NCBI RefSeq assembly: GCF_000745775.1
Contig: NZ_KN050752.1
Coordinates: 419,074-483,073, forward strand
Source: Flavobacterium sp. ASV13
GTDB taxonomy: Bacteria > Bacteroidota > Bacteroidia > Flavobacteriales > Flavobacteriaceae
Direction of reading: 5' to 3'
DNA: 64,000 bases
Made by a program: the position numbers and the translations under genes
The notes under the pieces: generated by a model
What the model was told of the DNA's origin: nothing
Database searches by the model: none
The model's input: the letters and a program-made list of their open reading frames with translations, nothing else
In this document: in pieces, positions 54,089 to 63,670 of the stretch
Layout of the letters: each line of letters begins with the position of its first letter
Numbering within the stretch: position 1 is the first letter of the stretch

Positions 54089-54132
54089 AAAACTCCGATA
54101 AAGCAGTTTGAAGCTGCCTTGTCGGAGTTTTT
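54089..54132 (-). terminator. Intrinsic terminator after the TPR serine hydrolase
   Basis: On the minus strand AAAAACTCCGACAAGGCAGC pairs with the complementary stem (GCTGCCTTGTCGGAG on the plus strand against CTCCGATAAAGCAG) and is followed by a T run. It lies 17 bases past the stop of the serine hydrolase gene at 54149. Confidence 0.8.
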
Positions 54133-54148
54133 GAATTTATGATTTCGC

Positions 54149-55597
54149 TTATTTTTTCGAAAGTTCAGCCAAAACTTTTTTACCGCCTTCATTACCAGGA
54201 TCAAGCTCAACCGATTTTGTATAATTTTCAATTGCCAGCTGTTTATTGCCATCAGCTAAATAAGCTTCACCCAGACTGTCATAAGTATTTCCTGATTTTG
54301 GAAAAGCTTCTACATTGATTTTGAAAACTTCAATCGCTTCTTTCTTTTTTCCAGTTTGCAATAATTGATATCCAACTCGGTTCATATCGCCTTCTTTAAT
54401 GGCGTAAGTTGGGTCACTTTTTAACTTTTTGTAAATTTCATTTCCTGCTGCAACACCTTTTTGTGAATAGGCATCTAATAAATCAAGTGCCAGTGATCTT
54501 TTTGCTTGATTATAAGGCTGTTTGTACAAAATAGCTCTAATTGAATTATTCATTTCGCCCAAAACAGTTCCGCCTGTATTATTCAATAAAACAACTAAAA
54601 CCTTATCAGCAGGAATTCTTGAAATAATAGTGTTAAATCCGTTAATTCCGCCGCCGTGTTCTATAATTTTTAGTTTTTTATCACCAATTGTAGTTTCTTC
54701 AACGCCCCAGCCATATCCGTATGAACCATCCCAAGCTTTAATATAAGGTTTGAATAGCAATTCCATTGACTTTTCTGAAAGCAATTTATTTGTATAAAGC
54801 GCCTGATCCCATAAATATAAATCTTCAACTGTTGAATATAAAGATCCTGCCGCATACGGAATGCTCATATCGATAAAAGAAGCGTTGCTTAAAATTTTTC
54901 CCTCTTTTTCATAACCTGCCGCTCTGTTTTTTATGATGATTTCGCTGTGATCAAAACCAGTATTAGTCATTTTTAGAGGTGTAAGTATAACTTCTTGTAA
55001 ATATTGCTCGTATGTTTTTCCTGTGATTTTTTCGATAATATAACCCAGTAGAAAATAACCCGAATTGCTGTAATTGAATTTTTCGCCTGGCGTAAATTCC
55101 AGCGGAAGACTTGAAAACGTTTTTACAAATGCTTCAGGTGTATACGAATTTCGGGCTTTCTCTCGCATAAAGTTTGGTACACTTGTGTAATTAGGAATTC
55201 CAGATGTATGTGTCAAGAGATTATGAATCGTTATTTTATCTCCATTTTCTTTTGGATAATCAGGCAAATAAGTAGTAATTGGAACATCTAATTTTATTTT
55301 TCCTTCTTCGGCCAATTTCACAATTAAAAGCGCTGTGAATTGTTTAGTAATGGAACCTAATCTAAATTTAGTATCGGGTTGATTGGGAATATTCCATTCA
55401 AAATTAGCCGAGCCAAAACCTTTTTTGAAAATTACTTTTCCGTTTTCAGCCACTAAAGCTGATCCGTTAAATTGTCCATATTCGTTGTATTTGCTCAAAA
55501 GCTGCTCAATTTGTTTGGCTTTTTCCTGAGCGAAAGTTGTAATGGTAAAAAGAAATAATATTGCACAGAGGGCAATTGGTTTGATTGACTTTTTCAT
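54149..55597 (-). CDS. Serine hydrolase (beta-lactamase/PBP fold) with TPR tail
   Basis: The 482-residue protein has a signal peptide (about 1-23, ending TTFAQ) and a class C beta-lactamase/D-aminopeptidase-like domain (about 30-370). The active-site set is complete: SITK at 82-85, YSN at 176-178 and HGG at 314-316. The C-terminal about 110 residues carry tetratricopeptide-like repeats (EAIEVFKINVEAFPKSGNTYDSLGEAY), often seen in Bacteroidetes forms. Natural substrate unknown; it may be a peptidase or esterase. It lies near a second hydrolase of the same superfamily (146 bases). Confidence 0.88.
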   Translation of the reverse strand: MKKSIKPIALCAILFLFTITTFAQEKAKQIEQLLSKYNEYGQFNGSALVAENGKVIFKKGFGSANFEWNIPNQPDTKFRLGSITKQFTALLIVKLAEEGKIKLDVPITTYLPDYPKENGDKITIHNLLTHTSGIPNYTSVPNFMREKARNSYTPEAFVKTFSSLPLEFTPGEKFNYSNSGYFLLGYIIEKITGKTYEQYLQEVILTPLKMTNTGFDHSEIIIKNRAAGYEKEGKILSNASFIDMSIPYAAGSLYSTVEDLYLWDQALYTNKLLSEKSMELLFKPYIKAWDGSYGYGWGVEETTIGDKKLKIIEHGGGINGFNTIISRIPADKVLVVLLNNTGGTVLGEMNNSIRAILYKQPYNQAKRSLALDLLDAYSQKGVAAGNEIYKKLKSDPTYAIKEGDMNRVGYQLLQTGKKKEAIEVFKINVEAFPKSGNTYDSLGEAYLADGNKQLAIENYTKSVELDPGNEGGKKVLAELSKK

Positions 55598-55742
55598 AAC
55601 GATTGATGATTATGGTTTTAGGATTAATGAAAATAATTTGTTTTTTGATTGATGATTGAAACGTCATAACAATTGTACAATCAGTATTTTAGTATAAAAA
55701 TACCGAAATAAATTATCGTGTTCTAATTGTTAGACGACTGAA

Positions 55743-57278
55743 TTATCGTTTGGTTTCAATTTCAATCAATTTTTTTCCATTTTCTCCTAAAAAATGTTCC
55801 ATAAGCTTCGTATAAGCTTTATATCCATCATCAACATTGGTAAAAATAATCAAGCCTTGTTTTGTTTTTGGAAAAAGAAAAAATAGCGTTTGTACACCTT
55901 GATCAGCGCCACCGTGCGATAACGCGTAATTTTCATTTCCTAAATCGTAAATTTCAAAACCCAATCCAAAATATTTGTCAGCCTTTGTTTGTTTTACCTG
56001 ATGCGAATTCATTTCCTCATAAACTTTTTTGCTCAAGCCATCGCCATTCATTACACTGCATAAAAAAGTTCCATAATCCTGAATTGTGGTCAATAAATCG
56101 TCGGCAGCGTTTGCGGTTTTGTTTTTTACAGGTTCGTATGCATTTCCGTTTTTGTCATAATTGATAGCATATCTTGAAAAATCTACTTTATCGTTCCAGA
56201 TATATTGTGTGTCGTTCATTTTCAGTGGTTCAAAAATTAATTCTGAAGCTAACTGATTGAGAGTTTTGTGGAATTTTTTCTCCAAAGCTTTTCTCAAATA
56301 TTCCATTCCCTCGCCAGAATATTGATATTGAGTTCCGGGTTTGAATTTAAAATCCAATTTTCCGGATTTATTCATATAACGCCAATTTGGAAAACCAGTT
56401 TGATGACTTAAAACAATTCGCGTAGTCAGTAATTTATGATTCGGATCATTTGCAATATCAGGATCAGTCCAGTATTTATATAAAGGCTCATCTAAATCCC
56501 ATTTTCCTTGGCTTACTAATTTTAATGCTACAATTGCTGTAACTGGTTTTGTTAGTGAAGCTACATTCCAAATGGTATTATATGGTGCGGCAACTCCTTT
56601 TTTAAGTTCGCCATAAACTTTAATTTGTTTCAGTTTTCCTTCCGAAATAATTCCGAGCCCTAAAGTTGGAATATTATTCTCTTTCAGCCATTTTTCTGTT
56701 TCCTGCTCGTTGTCAAAAAGATTTGTTTTTTCAGCTTCATTTACAGCATTATGATCGTAGCTCAAAGATCTTTTTAATCTCCAAACATTATTTTCTAAAA
56801 CCCAAACATGCGTAAACCTTGCTTTACCAACTAATTTTTCGTTTTCAGATTTTAAAGATTCATTTTTAGCGGCTACATTTTCATAAAATTGATGAATTCC
56901 AGTTTGAATAGCAGCGTATAAAACACCTTTTTTATACATCGGAAAAATTTTGGTGCTTCCGTCAACTAATTCTCGTCTGCATTTATAGGTTGCTGGTGAG
57001 CCACATAAACCATTTTTGAAGCTTTGCAAAAATTCCGTTTTGTTTGAAGTTCCGTCTTTATCATGATAAAATTCGAATTGATCGCTGTATAAATTTTCAA
57101 ACTGGCTAATATCACAAGTATTAAAACCGACATTAAAAAGAAGGCTGTCGCGTGACATAATGGTTTTGTACAGTTCTGAGTTTTTTTCTTCCTGCGAATA
57201 AATACTTTGATTACAGAATAATGCGATTCCCAATAAAATGATTTTTAATTGGAAAGCAATAAAATTGATGGTTTTCAT
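55743..57278 (-). CDS. Serine hydrolase (beta-lactamase/PBP fold) with N-terminal NTF2-like domain
   Basis: The 511-residue protein has a signal peptide (about 1-29, ending SIYSQ), a cone-fold DUF4440-like domain (about 33-175, FNVGFNTCDISQFENLY) and a beta-lactamase-fold domain (about 200-510). The active-site set is SLTK (241-244), YSG (320-322) and HGG (455-457); YSG in place of YxN is a noteworthy substitution but occurs in other members. It lies 78 bases downstream of an AraC regulator on the same strand, so it may be regulated by or with it. Confidence 0.85.
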   Translation of the reverse strand: MKTINFIAFQLKIILLGIALFCNQSIYSQEEKNSELYKTIMSRDSLLFNVGFNTCDISQFENLYSDQFEFYHDKDGTSNKTEFLQSFKNGLCGSPATYKCRRELVDGSTKIFPMYKKGVLYAAIQTGIHQFYENVAAKNESLKSENEKLVGKARFTHVWVLENNVWRLKRSLSYDHNAVNEAEKTNLFDNEQETEKWLKENNIPTLGLGIISEGKLKQIKVYGELKKGVAAPYNTIWNVASLTKPVTAIVALKLVSQGKWDLDEPLYKYWTDPDIANDPNHKLLTTRIVLSHQTGFPNWRYMNKSGKLDFKFKPGTQYQYSGEGMEYLRKALEKKFHKTLNQLASELIFEPLKMNDTQYIWNDKVDFSRYAINYDKNGNAYEPVKNKTANAADDLLTTIQDYGTFLCSVMNGDGLSKKVYEEMNSHQVKQTKADKYFGLGFEIYDLGNENYALSHGGADQGVQTLFFLFPKTKQGLIIFTNVDDGYKAYTKLMEHFLGENGKKLIEIETKR

Positions 57279-57356
57279 TTTGATAATTGATTGATGATTA
57301 ATGATTTTGCAAGAATACTACAATCAAAAATAGGGAAATTGTACAAAAGCGAAATA

Positions 57357-58151
57357 TTATCTTTTTTCAGAAAGAAAATAAGAATTGGGATTGAATGTTT
57401 TTGGGCTTGCTTTTGTTACGTCTTTAAACTTTCGGATAAAATGAGATTGATCAAAATATTTATTGTAGAGTGCAATATCGGTGAGACTCATTTTCTCTAA
57501 ATTGGTAGAAATCATTTGATCGACCGATTTTCTGAATTTCAAAATCTGAATGTATTTTTTAATAGTAAGCCCGGTTGCCGTTTTAAATTTAATTTGAAGA
57601 AGACGTTGTGAAGATTTTATCTTTTTGGAAATGTCCGAAACTGAAATTTCTTCTTCCTGCATTCGGATTATTTCACAGATTTTTTCAACCGTATTTTGAT
57701 TCGGATTTGAATTGTTCAGTTCTTCAAAATAAGAGTTTATTTTACCTAATAAAGTTTCTATATCCGAATCAATATGAATCTGAAAAGGCAATTCTGCAGC
57801 ATCAATTTTAATAATTGAATCAACAAAATTGCTCAAATCATATTTAGGAAACATCGAAATCGTCCAGGCGTGAAGCTGAATAATAGTAACTTTAGTTTTC
57901 GGCTGAATATTGACCAGAACTTTATTGGTCATTTGAGAACAGAAATAAATGCCTTCGTTCATTTCATATTTCTGTTTGCTTGTATGAACTTCAATGGTAT
58001 TTCCAGAAACTATTGCTAGATTAAAACAGCCATTTGGTAAAACGAGTTTGTTTTCAATGAGGCTTTCGCCGATGCTGTTGTCAAGACACCAAATTTTATT
58101 GACGAATCTTTCCGATTTATTAGAAACATAGTATTCAGAATATAATTTCAT
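57357..58151 (-). CDS. AraC-family transcriptional regulator
   Basis: The 264-residue protein has an N-terminal ligand-binding-like domain (about 1-145, including LVLPNGCFNLAIVSGN, a cupin-like segment) and a C-terminal AraC helix-turn-helix (about 160-262), with SVSDISKKIKSSQRLLQIKF for the first unit and SLTDIALYNKYFDQSHFIRK for the second, followed by FKDVTKASPKTF. It has no membrane part, so it probably senses a cytoplasmic ligand. It is upstream of the NTF2-like serine hydrolase gene. Confidence 0.88.
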   Translation of the reverse strand: MKLYSEYYVSNKSERFVNKIWCLDNSIGESLIENKLVLPNGCFNLAIVSGNTIEVHTSKQKYEMNEGIYFCSQMTNKVLVNIQPKTKVTIIQLHAWTISMFPKYDLSNFVDSIIKIDAAELPFQIHIDSDIETLLGKINSYFEELNNSNPNQNTVEKICEIIRMQEEEISVSDISKKIKSSQRLLQIKFKTATGLTIKKYIQILKFRKSVDQMISTNLEKMSLTDIALYNKYFDQSHFIRKFKDVTKASPKTFNPNSYFLSEKR

Positions 58152-58359
58152 TTACGAAGTACCAAACTTTAAAATTGCTGATTATCTTTTTGTTTCAAAG
58201 TTAATCTAAATTGATTGAACAGTATGTGGCATAAAAAAACTAAAAGTGGTTTCATTTTAGAAAGTGAAACATAATAGAAGGTTGAAAGAAGTTTAGTTTT
58301 CTTACGGTAAGTTAATTTTGGGGTAGAATTTTTTGTTTAATCGATTTAATTCCCCTGCC

Positions 58360-59808
58360 ATGAAAAAATACATTTGTTACTTGTTTTTATTGCTGTTTAT
58401 CATAACTGCTTGTAAAAAAGAAAATACAACAGAAACAACAGCGAATCAGTCCACTGTTGATTCAAAAACTGCTTTTAAACCAGAAAATATAAAAGAGAAA
58501 ATACTATATCAAAGAGCTGTTGATGCTGCTATTTGGGGAATTCCGGCAGTTAATTTCCAACTAATGTACAAAGAAATGGAAAAACAAAACGGTGCGTATA
58601 ATCAGATTGTATACTGGCCGGGTTTATTAAGTTGGAAAAACCAGACACTAACTCCAAATCCAGATGTTATTTATCTGATGCCTTTTTTTAATACAGAAAA
58701 GGGCCCGGTTGTATTAGAAATTCCTCCCGCGGATAATGGTGTTTTTAATGGCAGTGTAATGAATTATTGGCAAGCAGCAATCGAAGATGTTGGACCAGGT
58801 GGATTGGATAAAGGAAAAGGTGGAAAATATATTATTCTGCCTCCCGGTTACGACAAAAGTAAAATTCCAGCTGGATATTTTATAATGCAGTCTGATACAT
58901 ATCGTGGTTATGCACTTTTGCGTTCTGTACTGAAAAGCGGAAGTCCTGAAGATGTAAAAGCAGCTGTCGATTATAGCAAAAGAGTAAAATTATATCTTTA
59001 TTCTGAAGCTTCAAATGCTCCACAAACAATATTTGTAGATGCTACAAAAGCAGTTTATGATTCTTCTATTAAATATGACGATAGCTTCTATGCGACACTA
59101 AACGAAATTGTGCAGCAAGAACCTTTTTTGGAGCGTGACAGAGCAATGATTGATCCGTTAAGAACTATTGGGATTGAAAGAGGAAAGAATTTTAGCCCTG
59201 ATGCAAAAACCAAAGAAATATTTAAAGCCGCAGTAAATGAAGCCAGAGATTGGCTTATATATAATTATGAAAAAACTAAACCTTTTTATGAAGGGACCAA
59301 TTGGTTTTTCCCAGCAGATAAAGAAAACATAACGAGTGTGAAAAACTCTTTCCAGATCAAAGAAATTTATCCAATCGACAACCGTGCGGTTTGTTATATG
59401 ATTGCTTTTTTTAGTGCCAAACACTTAGGAGAATCACAATATTATCTTATGACTTTAAAGGATAAAGATGGTAATTTACTTAAAGGTGATACTTCGTATC
59501 GTTTAACTGTGCCTGCAAACGTACCTGTAAAACAATATTGGTCAATGACGGTTTATAATCGAGAGACGCATACATTTATTAGAGATATGAAATGGGCTGG
59601 ACGTTCGTCTCAAACACCTGGTATTAAAAAGAATAGTGATGGAACAGTAACTTTATACTTTGGGCCAAAACCACCTCCGGAAGGAGAAAACAATTGGGTT
59701 CCAACCGATCCAAAAGGAGATTTTGAAATACTGGCAAGATTTTATGGGCCAACACCAGCCTTGTTTGATCAATCTTGGAGGCTGACAGATTTAGAGAAGG
59801 TTAATTAG
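58360..59808 (+). CDS. DUF1254/DUF1214 lipoprotein
   Basis: The start is ATG 58360; a TTG codon at 58333 is in frame but unlikely. The 482-residue protein has a lipoprotein signal peptide (MKKYICYLFLLLFIITAC, Cys18) and a DUF1254 domain (about 45-180, AAIWGIPAVNFQLMYKEM, PNPDVIYLMPFF, GPVVLEIPP) followed by a DUF1214 domain (about 345-480, YWSMTVYNRETHTFI, GTVTLYFGPKPP). The family is widespread and its function is not known. A terminator follows. Confidence 0.9.
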   Translation: MKKYICYLFLLLFIITACKKENTTETTANQSTVDSKTAFKPENIKEKILYQRAVDAAIWGIPAVNFQLMYKEMEKQNGAYNQIVYWPGLLSWKNQTLTPNPDVIYLMPFFNTEKGPVVLEIPPADNGVFNGSVMNYWQAAIEDVGPGGLDKGKGGKYIILPPGYDKSKIPAGYFIMQSDTYRGYALLRSVLKSGSPEDVKAAVDYSKRVKLYLYSEASNAPQTIFVDATKAVYDSSIKYDDSFYATLNEIVQQEPFLERDRAMIDPLRTIGIERGKNFSPDAKTKEIFKAAVNEARDWLIYNYEKTKPFYEGTNWFFPADKENITSVKNSFQIKEIYPIDNRAVCYMIAFFSAKHLGESQYYLMTLKDKDGNLLKGDTSYRLTVPANVPVKQYWSMTVYNRETHTFIRDMKWAGRSSQTPGIKKNSDGTVTLYFGPKPPPEGENNWVPTDPKGDFEILARFYGPTPALFDQSWRLTDLEKVN

Positions 59809-59830
59809 TTTTGAATACGTTTTTATTTTT

Positions 59831-59858
59831 AAACCCAGCTTTTTTGGCTGGGTTTTTC
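59831..59858 (+). terminator. Intrinsic terminator after the DUF1254 gene
   Basis: AAACCCAGC (59831-59839) and GCTGGGTTT (59847-59855) form a perfect stem, followed by T. Confidence 0.82.
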
Positions 59859-59868
59859 TTTGAAATGA

Positions 59869-60462
59869 TCATTTAAATTCAGAGAAATATTGTGCTTTAG
59901 TATTCTCCCATTCCTCCAAAATAATACTATAATAAACATCATCTTTACTCTTTCCTTCAGAATCGACATAATTATTTCTAAAAATCCCTTCTTTCAAAGC
60001 GCCTAATTTTTCAATAGCTTTCTGTGATCTTAAATTTTCAAGATCCGCGCTGAATTGTATTCTTCTAAATTGAATTTTTTCAAAACCAAAATTCAGCAAC
60101 TCAAATTTGCAGGCTTTGTTTAAGCCCGTTCCCTGAAATTCTTTTCCGTACCAAGTCCAGCCAATTTCGCATTTTTGACTCGCATGATTTAGATATCCGT
60201 AACGTGTGCTTCCTGCAACTTTATTTGTTACTTTGTCGATTATTAAAAACGGATAACAAATTCCGTCTGCTTTTTGTTTTAAGGTATTTTGAATATAGTT
60301 TTCGAAATCTTGATCATTTCGAATGTACATTCCCATATATTTCCAGATTTCATCATCAAAAATAATTTCTCTAAGTTCTGAATTTCTTTCACTTCCAAAT
60401 GGAATTAATAGTACTTTTTCGTTTTCTAAAATAATATCCGATTGTAAAATTTCGCTATTCAT
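59869..60462 (-). CDS. GNAT-family N-acetyltransferase, RimJ-like
   Basis: The 197-residue protein is a GNAT of the RimJ/RimL type: LIPFGSERNSELREI early on, the acetyl-CoA segment EIGWTWYGKEFQGTGLNKA (about 98-116), where QGTGLN replaces the common RGxGxG, and ENLRSQKAIEKLGALKEGIF (about 142-161). The usual substrates of this subgroup are protein N-termini or small molecules; here unknown. It stands alone between the DUF1254 gene and kmo. Confidence 0.88.
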   Translation of the reverse strand: MNSEILQSDIILENEKVLLIPFGSERNSELREIIFDDEIWKYMGMYIRNDQDFENYIQNTLKQKADGICYPFLIIDKVTNKVAGSTRYGYLNHASQKCEIGWTWYGKEFQGTGLNKACKFELLNFGFEKIQFRRIQFSADLENLRSQKAIEKLGALKEGIFRNNYVDSEGKSKDDVYYSIILEEWENTKAQYFSEFK

Positions 60463-60731
60463 GATTGTTTAAAATATTAGTGTAATCTTAAAGCGAAGGT
60501 AATTGTTTAATTTTTGTAAATAAATTGAATAATATAACAAAATGTTGTATTTGTAAAACAAAGAATCAAATTCTGATTTTGCGCATTATATTATAGGTAT
60601 GATTAACTTTTAAAATTCTAACAATTAAAAACTTTATTCGAAATGGTTAGCTTACAAATAATTCGTTTATTTTGAAGGTTATCTATAATTATTACTTATT
60701 TTTACGACCCAATATATTAGAATTTCCCTCG

Positions 60732-62072
60732 ATGCAAACTTCATTAAAAATTGCTGTAGTTGGTTCTGGACTTGTAGGATCACTTTTGGCGATTTATCTT
60801 AAAAAAGCTGGTCACACCGTTCATGTTTATGATCGTAGTCCCGATATTAGAAAAATAAATTTCTCTGGCCGTTCTATAAATTTGGCGATGTCGAATCGTG
60901 GATGGAAAGCACTTGATGCTGTAGGAGTTGGCGATTCGGTTCGTGAAATTGCAATTCCGATGGATAAACGTGCGATTCATTTAGTAGATAAACTGAATTT
61001 TCAGAATTATGGACAGGAAGGAGAATCTATTTATTCGATTTCAAGAGGAAAACTGAACAGAAAAATGATTGATTTGGCTGAAGAAGCCGGAGCCGAGTTT
61101 CATTTTGAGCAAAAAGTTTGGGACGTTACCTTAAGCGATGCGACTTTGCATATTGGCGAAAGCGAAAGAGGCGAGTGGGAAGAACGAAAATTTGATATGG
61201 TTTTTGGTGCCGATGGAGCGTTCTCTAGAATCCGCCACAGAATGCAGCGTCAGAGCATGTTCAATTATTCGCAGGAATTTTTGAATATGGGTTATAAAGA
61301 ATTGAATATTCCGGCAAATGCTGATGGAACTCATAAATTAGATAAAAATTCATTTCATATCTGGCCAAGAGGCGAGTACATGTTAATTGCATTGCCAAAT
61401 CTTGACGGAAGTTTTACCTGTACCTTATTTATGCCTTTTGAAGGCGAAAACTCTTTTGAGTCATTAACAGATCGTAAAATGGTAGAAGATTTCTTTGAGA
61501 AAAACTTTCCAGATTCGATTGAAGTGATTCCGGAATTGGCAAATGATTTTTTTAAAAATCCAACGAGTACTTTGGTTACGATGAAATGCTTTCCATGGAC
61601 TTTTGAAGATAAAATTGCTTTGATCGGAGATGCTTGTCACGCCATTGTTCCGTTTTATGGACAAGGAATGAATGCAGGTTTTGAAGATATTACGGTTTTG
61701 AATGAAATGATTGAAAAGTACCAAGACGATTGGAAAAAGATATTTTCAGAGTACCAAATTTCCAGAAAACCAAACGCAGATGCAATTGCTGAGCTTTCGT
61801 ATCGTAATTTTATGGAAATGAGTACTAAAACTGCTGATGAAAAATTCTTGCTTCAAAAGAAAATTGAAAAGGTTTTTTCCGATAAACATCCAGACAAATG
61901 GATTCCGCTTTATAGCCGTGTTACATTTAGTGATCGTCCTTATTCTGAAGCTTTAGCAATTGGTGATTTCCAAAATGCAATTATGGAAGAAGTTTTAAAA
62001 CTAGACAACATCGAAAATATCTGGGATAAGCCAGAAGTTGAAAATAAAATTCTCGAATTATTATCTAAATAA
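60732..62072 (+). CDS. kmo: Kynurenine 3-monooxygenase
   Basis: I take ATG 60732 as the start (MQTSLKIAVVGSGLVGSLLA), since the FAD-binding GSGLVG at 11-16 then lies at a normal distance; an in-frame ATG at 60672 would add 20 residues. The 446-residue flavoprotein hydroxylates kynurenine to 3-hydroxykynurenine using NADPH and oxygen. Motifs: GRSINLAMSNRGW, FGADGAFSRIRHRMQ and the second FAD motif GDACHAIVPFYGQGMNAGFE near 299. It should hand its product to kynureninase (kynU at 43.1 kb). Substrate specificity is assigned by sequence pattern. Confidence 0.93.
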   Translation: MQTSLKIAVVGSGLVGSLLAIYLKKAGHTVHVYDRSPDIRKINFSGRSINLAMSNRGWKALDAVGVGDSVREIAIPMDKRAIHLVDKLNFQNYGQEGESIYSISRGKLNRKMIDLAEEAGAEFHFEQKVWDVTLSDATLHIGESERGEWEERKFDMVFGADGAFSRIRHRMQRQSMFNYSQEFLNMGYKELNIPANADGTHKLDKNSFHIWPRGEYMLIALPNLDGSFTCTLFMPFEGENSFESLTDRKMVEDFFEKNFPDSIEVIPELANDFFKNPTSTLVTMKCFPWTFEDKIALIGDACHAIVPFYGQGMNAGFEDITVLNEMIEKYQDDWKKIFSEYQISRKPNADAIAELSYRNFMEMSTKTADEKFLLQKKIEKVFSDKHPDKWIPLYSRVTFSDRPYSEALAIGDFQNAIMEEVLKLDNIENIWDKPEVENKILELLSK

Positions 62073-62090
62073 TTTTCAATATCAAAGAAC

Positions 62091-62140
62091 AATTACAATA
62101 TCAAAAATCAATTTTAAATTGACATTGATATTGTAATTGA
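62091..62140. repeat. Inverted repeat after kmo
   Basis: CAATTACAATATCAA (62091-62105) and TTGATATTGTAATTG (62126-62140) are exact reverse complements with a central AT-rich palindrome (TCAATTTTAAATTGA). It sits between convergent kmo and the HerA-like ATPase gene and may end transcription, although it has no T run. Confidence 0.8.
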
Positions 62141-62152
62141 CATTCAATATTA

Positions 62153-63670
62153 TTATTTCTTAAAGATTTTGGTTAAAACACCAAAAACTCCTCTTATAAA
62201 AGTAGCGCTTGTAACAACTTTTAAAACAGATTTTGTAACGACTTCTGTAGTACTAGGTCCTGTTTTTGAAGGTTTTGTTGGAGCTTGTTCTTCTTGTTCA
62301 GCTGCAGCCTGAGTAGCACTTTCAATCTTTTTATTCAACATTTCGTAGGCACTTTCCCGGTCAATTTCCTCAGCATATTTTTTAACCAATTTTGATTTGC
62401 CGTTTATTTCTTCAATTTCATCATCGGTTAAAATATCCATTCTACTCATTGGCGCGCGCATCATCGTCGCAACAAGTGGAGTCGGAATCCCTTTTTCGCT
62501 TAATGCAGTAACTAATGCTTCTCCAATTCCTAAACTAGTTAGCAACTCATCTGTTTTATAATAATCGGAAGTTGGATAATTATCTGCAGTCTTCTTGATT
62601 GCCTGGCGATCATTTGCTGTAAAAGCTCTTAACGCATGCTGGATCTTTAAACCCAATTGCGCCAAAACACCACTTGGAACATCCATCGGGTTTTGCGTTA
62701 CAAAATAAACACCAACACCTTTTGAACGAATCAGTTTTACAATAGTTTCAATTTGTTCCAATAATGCTTTGCTGGCTTCATTAAAAATCAAATGTGCTTC
62801 GTCAATAAAAATCACTAATTCTGGCTGTTCGGCATCACCTTTTTCAGGCATTTTTTGATAAATTTCAGCAAGCAAGCTTAGCATAAAAGTCGAGAACAAC
62901 TTTGGTTTATCCTGAATGTCAGTCAAACGGATGATATTTACGTAACCTTTTCCATTTTCATCGATTCGCATTAAATCCTCAGTGTCAAAAGATAATTCAC
63001 CAAAAAATATATCACCGCCTTGTTGCTCCAATTCAATTATTTTTCGAAGAATTGTCCCTGTTGTTGCAGTAGAAATTTTACCATAATCTGCTGCAATTTC
63101 GTCTTTACCTTCTTCGGTAATATAATTAATGACTTTTTTAATGTCTTTTAAATCCAATAAAGGCATTTGTTTGTCATCACAATATTTAAAAATGACTGCA
63201 ACAACACCAGCCTGAGTATCATTAAGGTCTAATATTCTAGAAAACAGTACGGGACCAAATTCAGATACCGTTGCGCGTAGACGAACTCCGTTTTGTTTAG
63301 AGAGTGACATTAATTCTACAGGAAATGAAGCTACATTATAAGGTATATTCATTTTTGCATGACGCTCGGTAATAAAGCTTTGTTCTTTGCCTTCTTTTGC
63401 AATACCGCTGAAGTCTCCTTTAATATCCATCATTAAAACAGGAATTCCCACATTTGATAATTGTTCTGAGAAAACCTGAATCGTCTTTGTTTTTCCAGTT
63501 CCAGTCGCGCCAGCTATAAGTCCGTGGCGGTTCAAGGGTTTTAACGGAATTTTTACATGAGCATCTGCAACAGCCTCTCCATCCAGAATTGCACTTCCTA
63601 AAGTAATACTATCACCTTTAGAAAGATAACCGTTGTTGATGTCTTGAATGAAATTATCTTTTTTATTCAT
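62153..63670 (-). CDS. HerA-like ATPase (DUF853/YjgR family)
   Basis: The 505-residue protein has a Walker A loop GATGTGKT (54-61) and Walker B IFIDEAH with Asp290 and Glu291, followed by a conserved MDVPSGVLAQLGLKIQHALR segment. This is the helicase HerA/FtsK-type P-loop family, DUF853. The C-terminus (about 440-505) has a Gln/Glu/Pro-rich linker and a hydrophobic end (VVTSATFIRGVFGVLTKIF). E. coli YjgR is a member of unknown role; nothing next to it here indicates a partner nuclease. It stands alone on the minus strand. Confidence 0.9.
   Translation of the reverse strand: MNKKDNFIQDINNGYLSKGDSITLGSAILDGEAVADAHVKIPLKPLNRHGLIAGATGTGKTKTIQVFSEQLSNVGIPVLMMDIKGDFSGIAKEGKEQSFITERHAKMNIPYNVASFPVELMSLSKQNGVRLRATVSEFGPVLFSRILDLNDTQAGVVAVIFKYCDDKQMPLLDLKDIKKVINYITEEGKDEIAADYGKISTATTGTILRKIIELEQQGGDIFFGELSFDTEDLMRIDENGKGYVNIIRLTDIQDKPKLFSTFMLSLLAEIYQKMPEKGDAEQPELVIFIDEAHLIFNEASKALLEQIETIVKLIRSKGVGVYFVTQNPMDVPSGVLAQLGLKIQHALRAFTANDRQAIKKTADNYPTSDYYKTDELLTSLGIGEALVTALSEKGIPTPLVATMMRAPMSRMDILTDDEIEEINGKSKLVKKYAEEIDRESAYEMLNKKIESATQAAAEQEEQAPTKPSKTGPSTTEVVTKSVLKVVTSATFIRGVFGVLTKIFKK

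Noticed and set aside
60672..60731. Upstream ATG for kmo
   Set aside because: The FAD-binding loop should be very near the N-terminus; the ATG at 60732 gives that.
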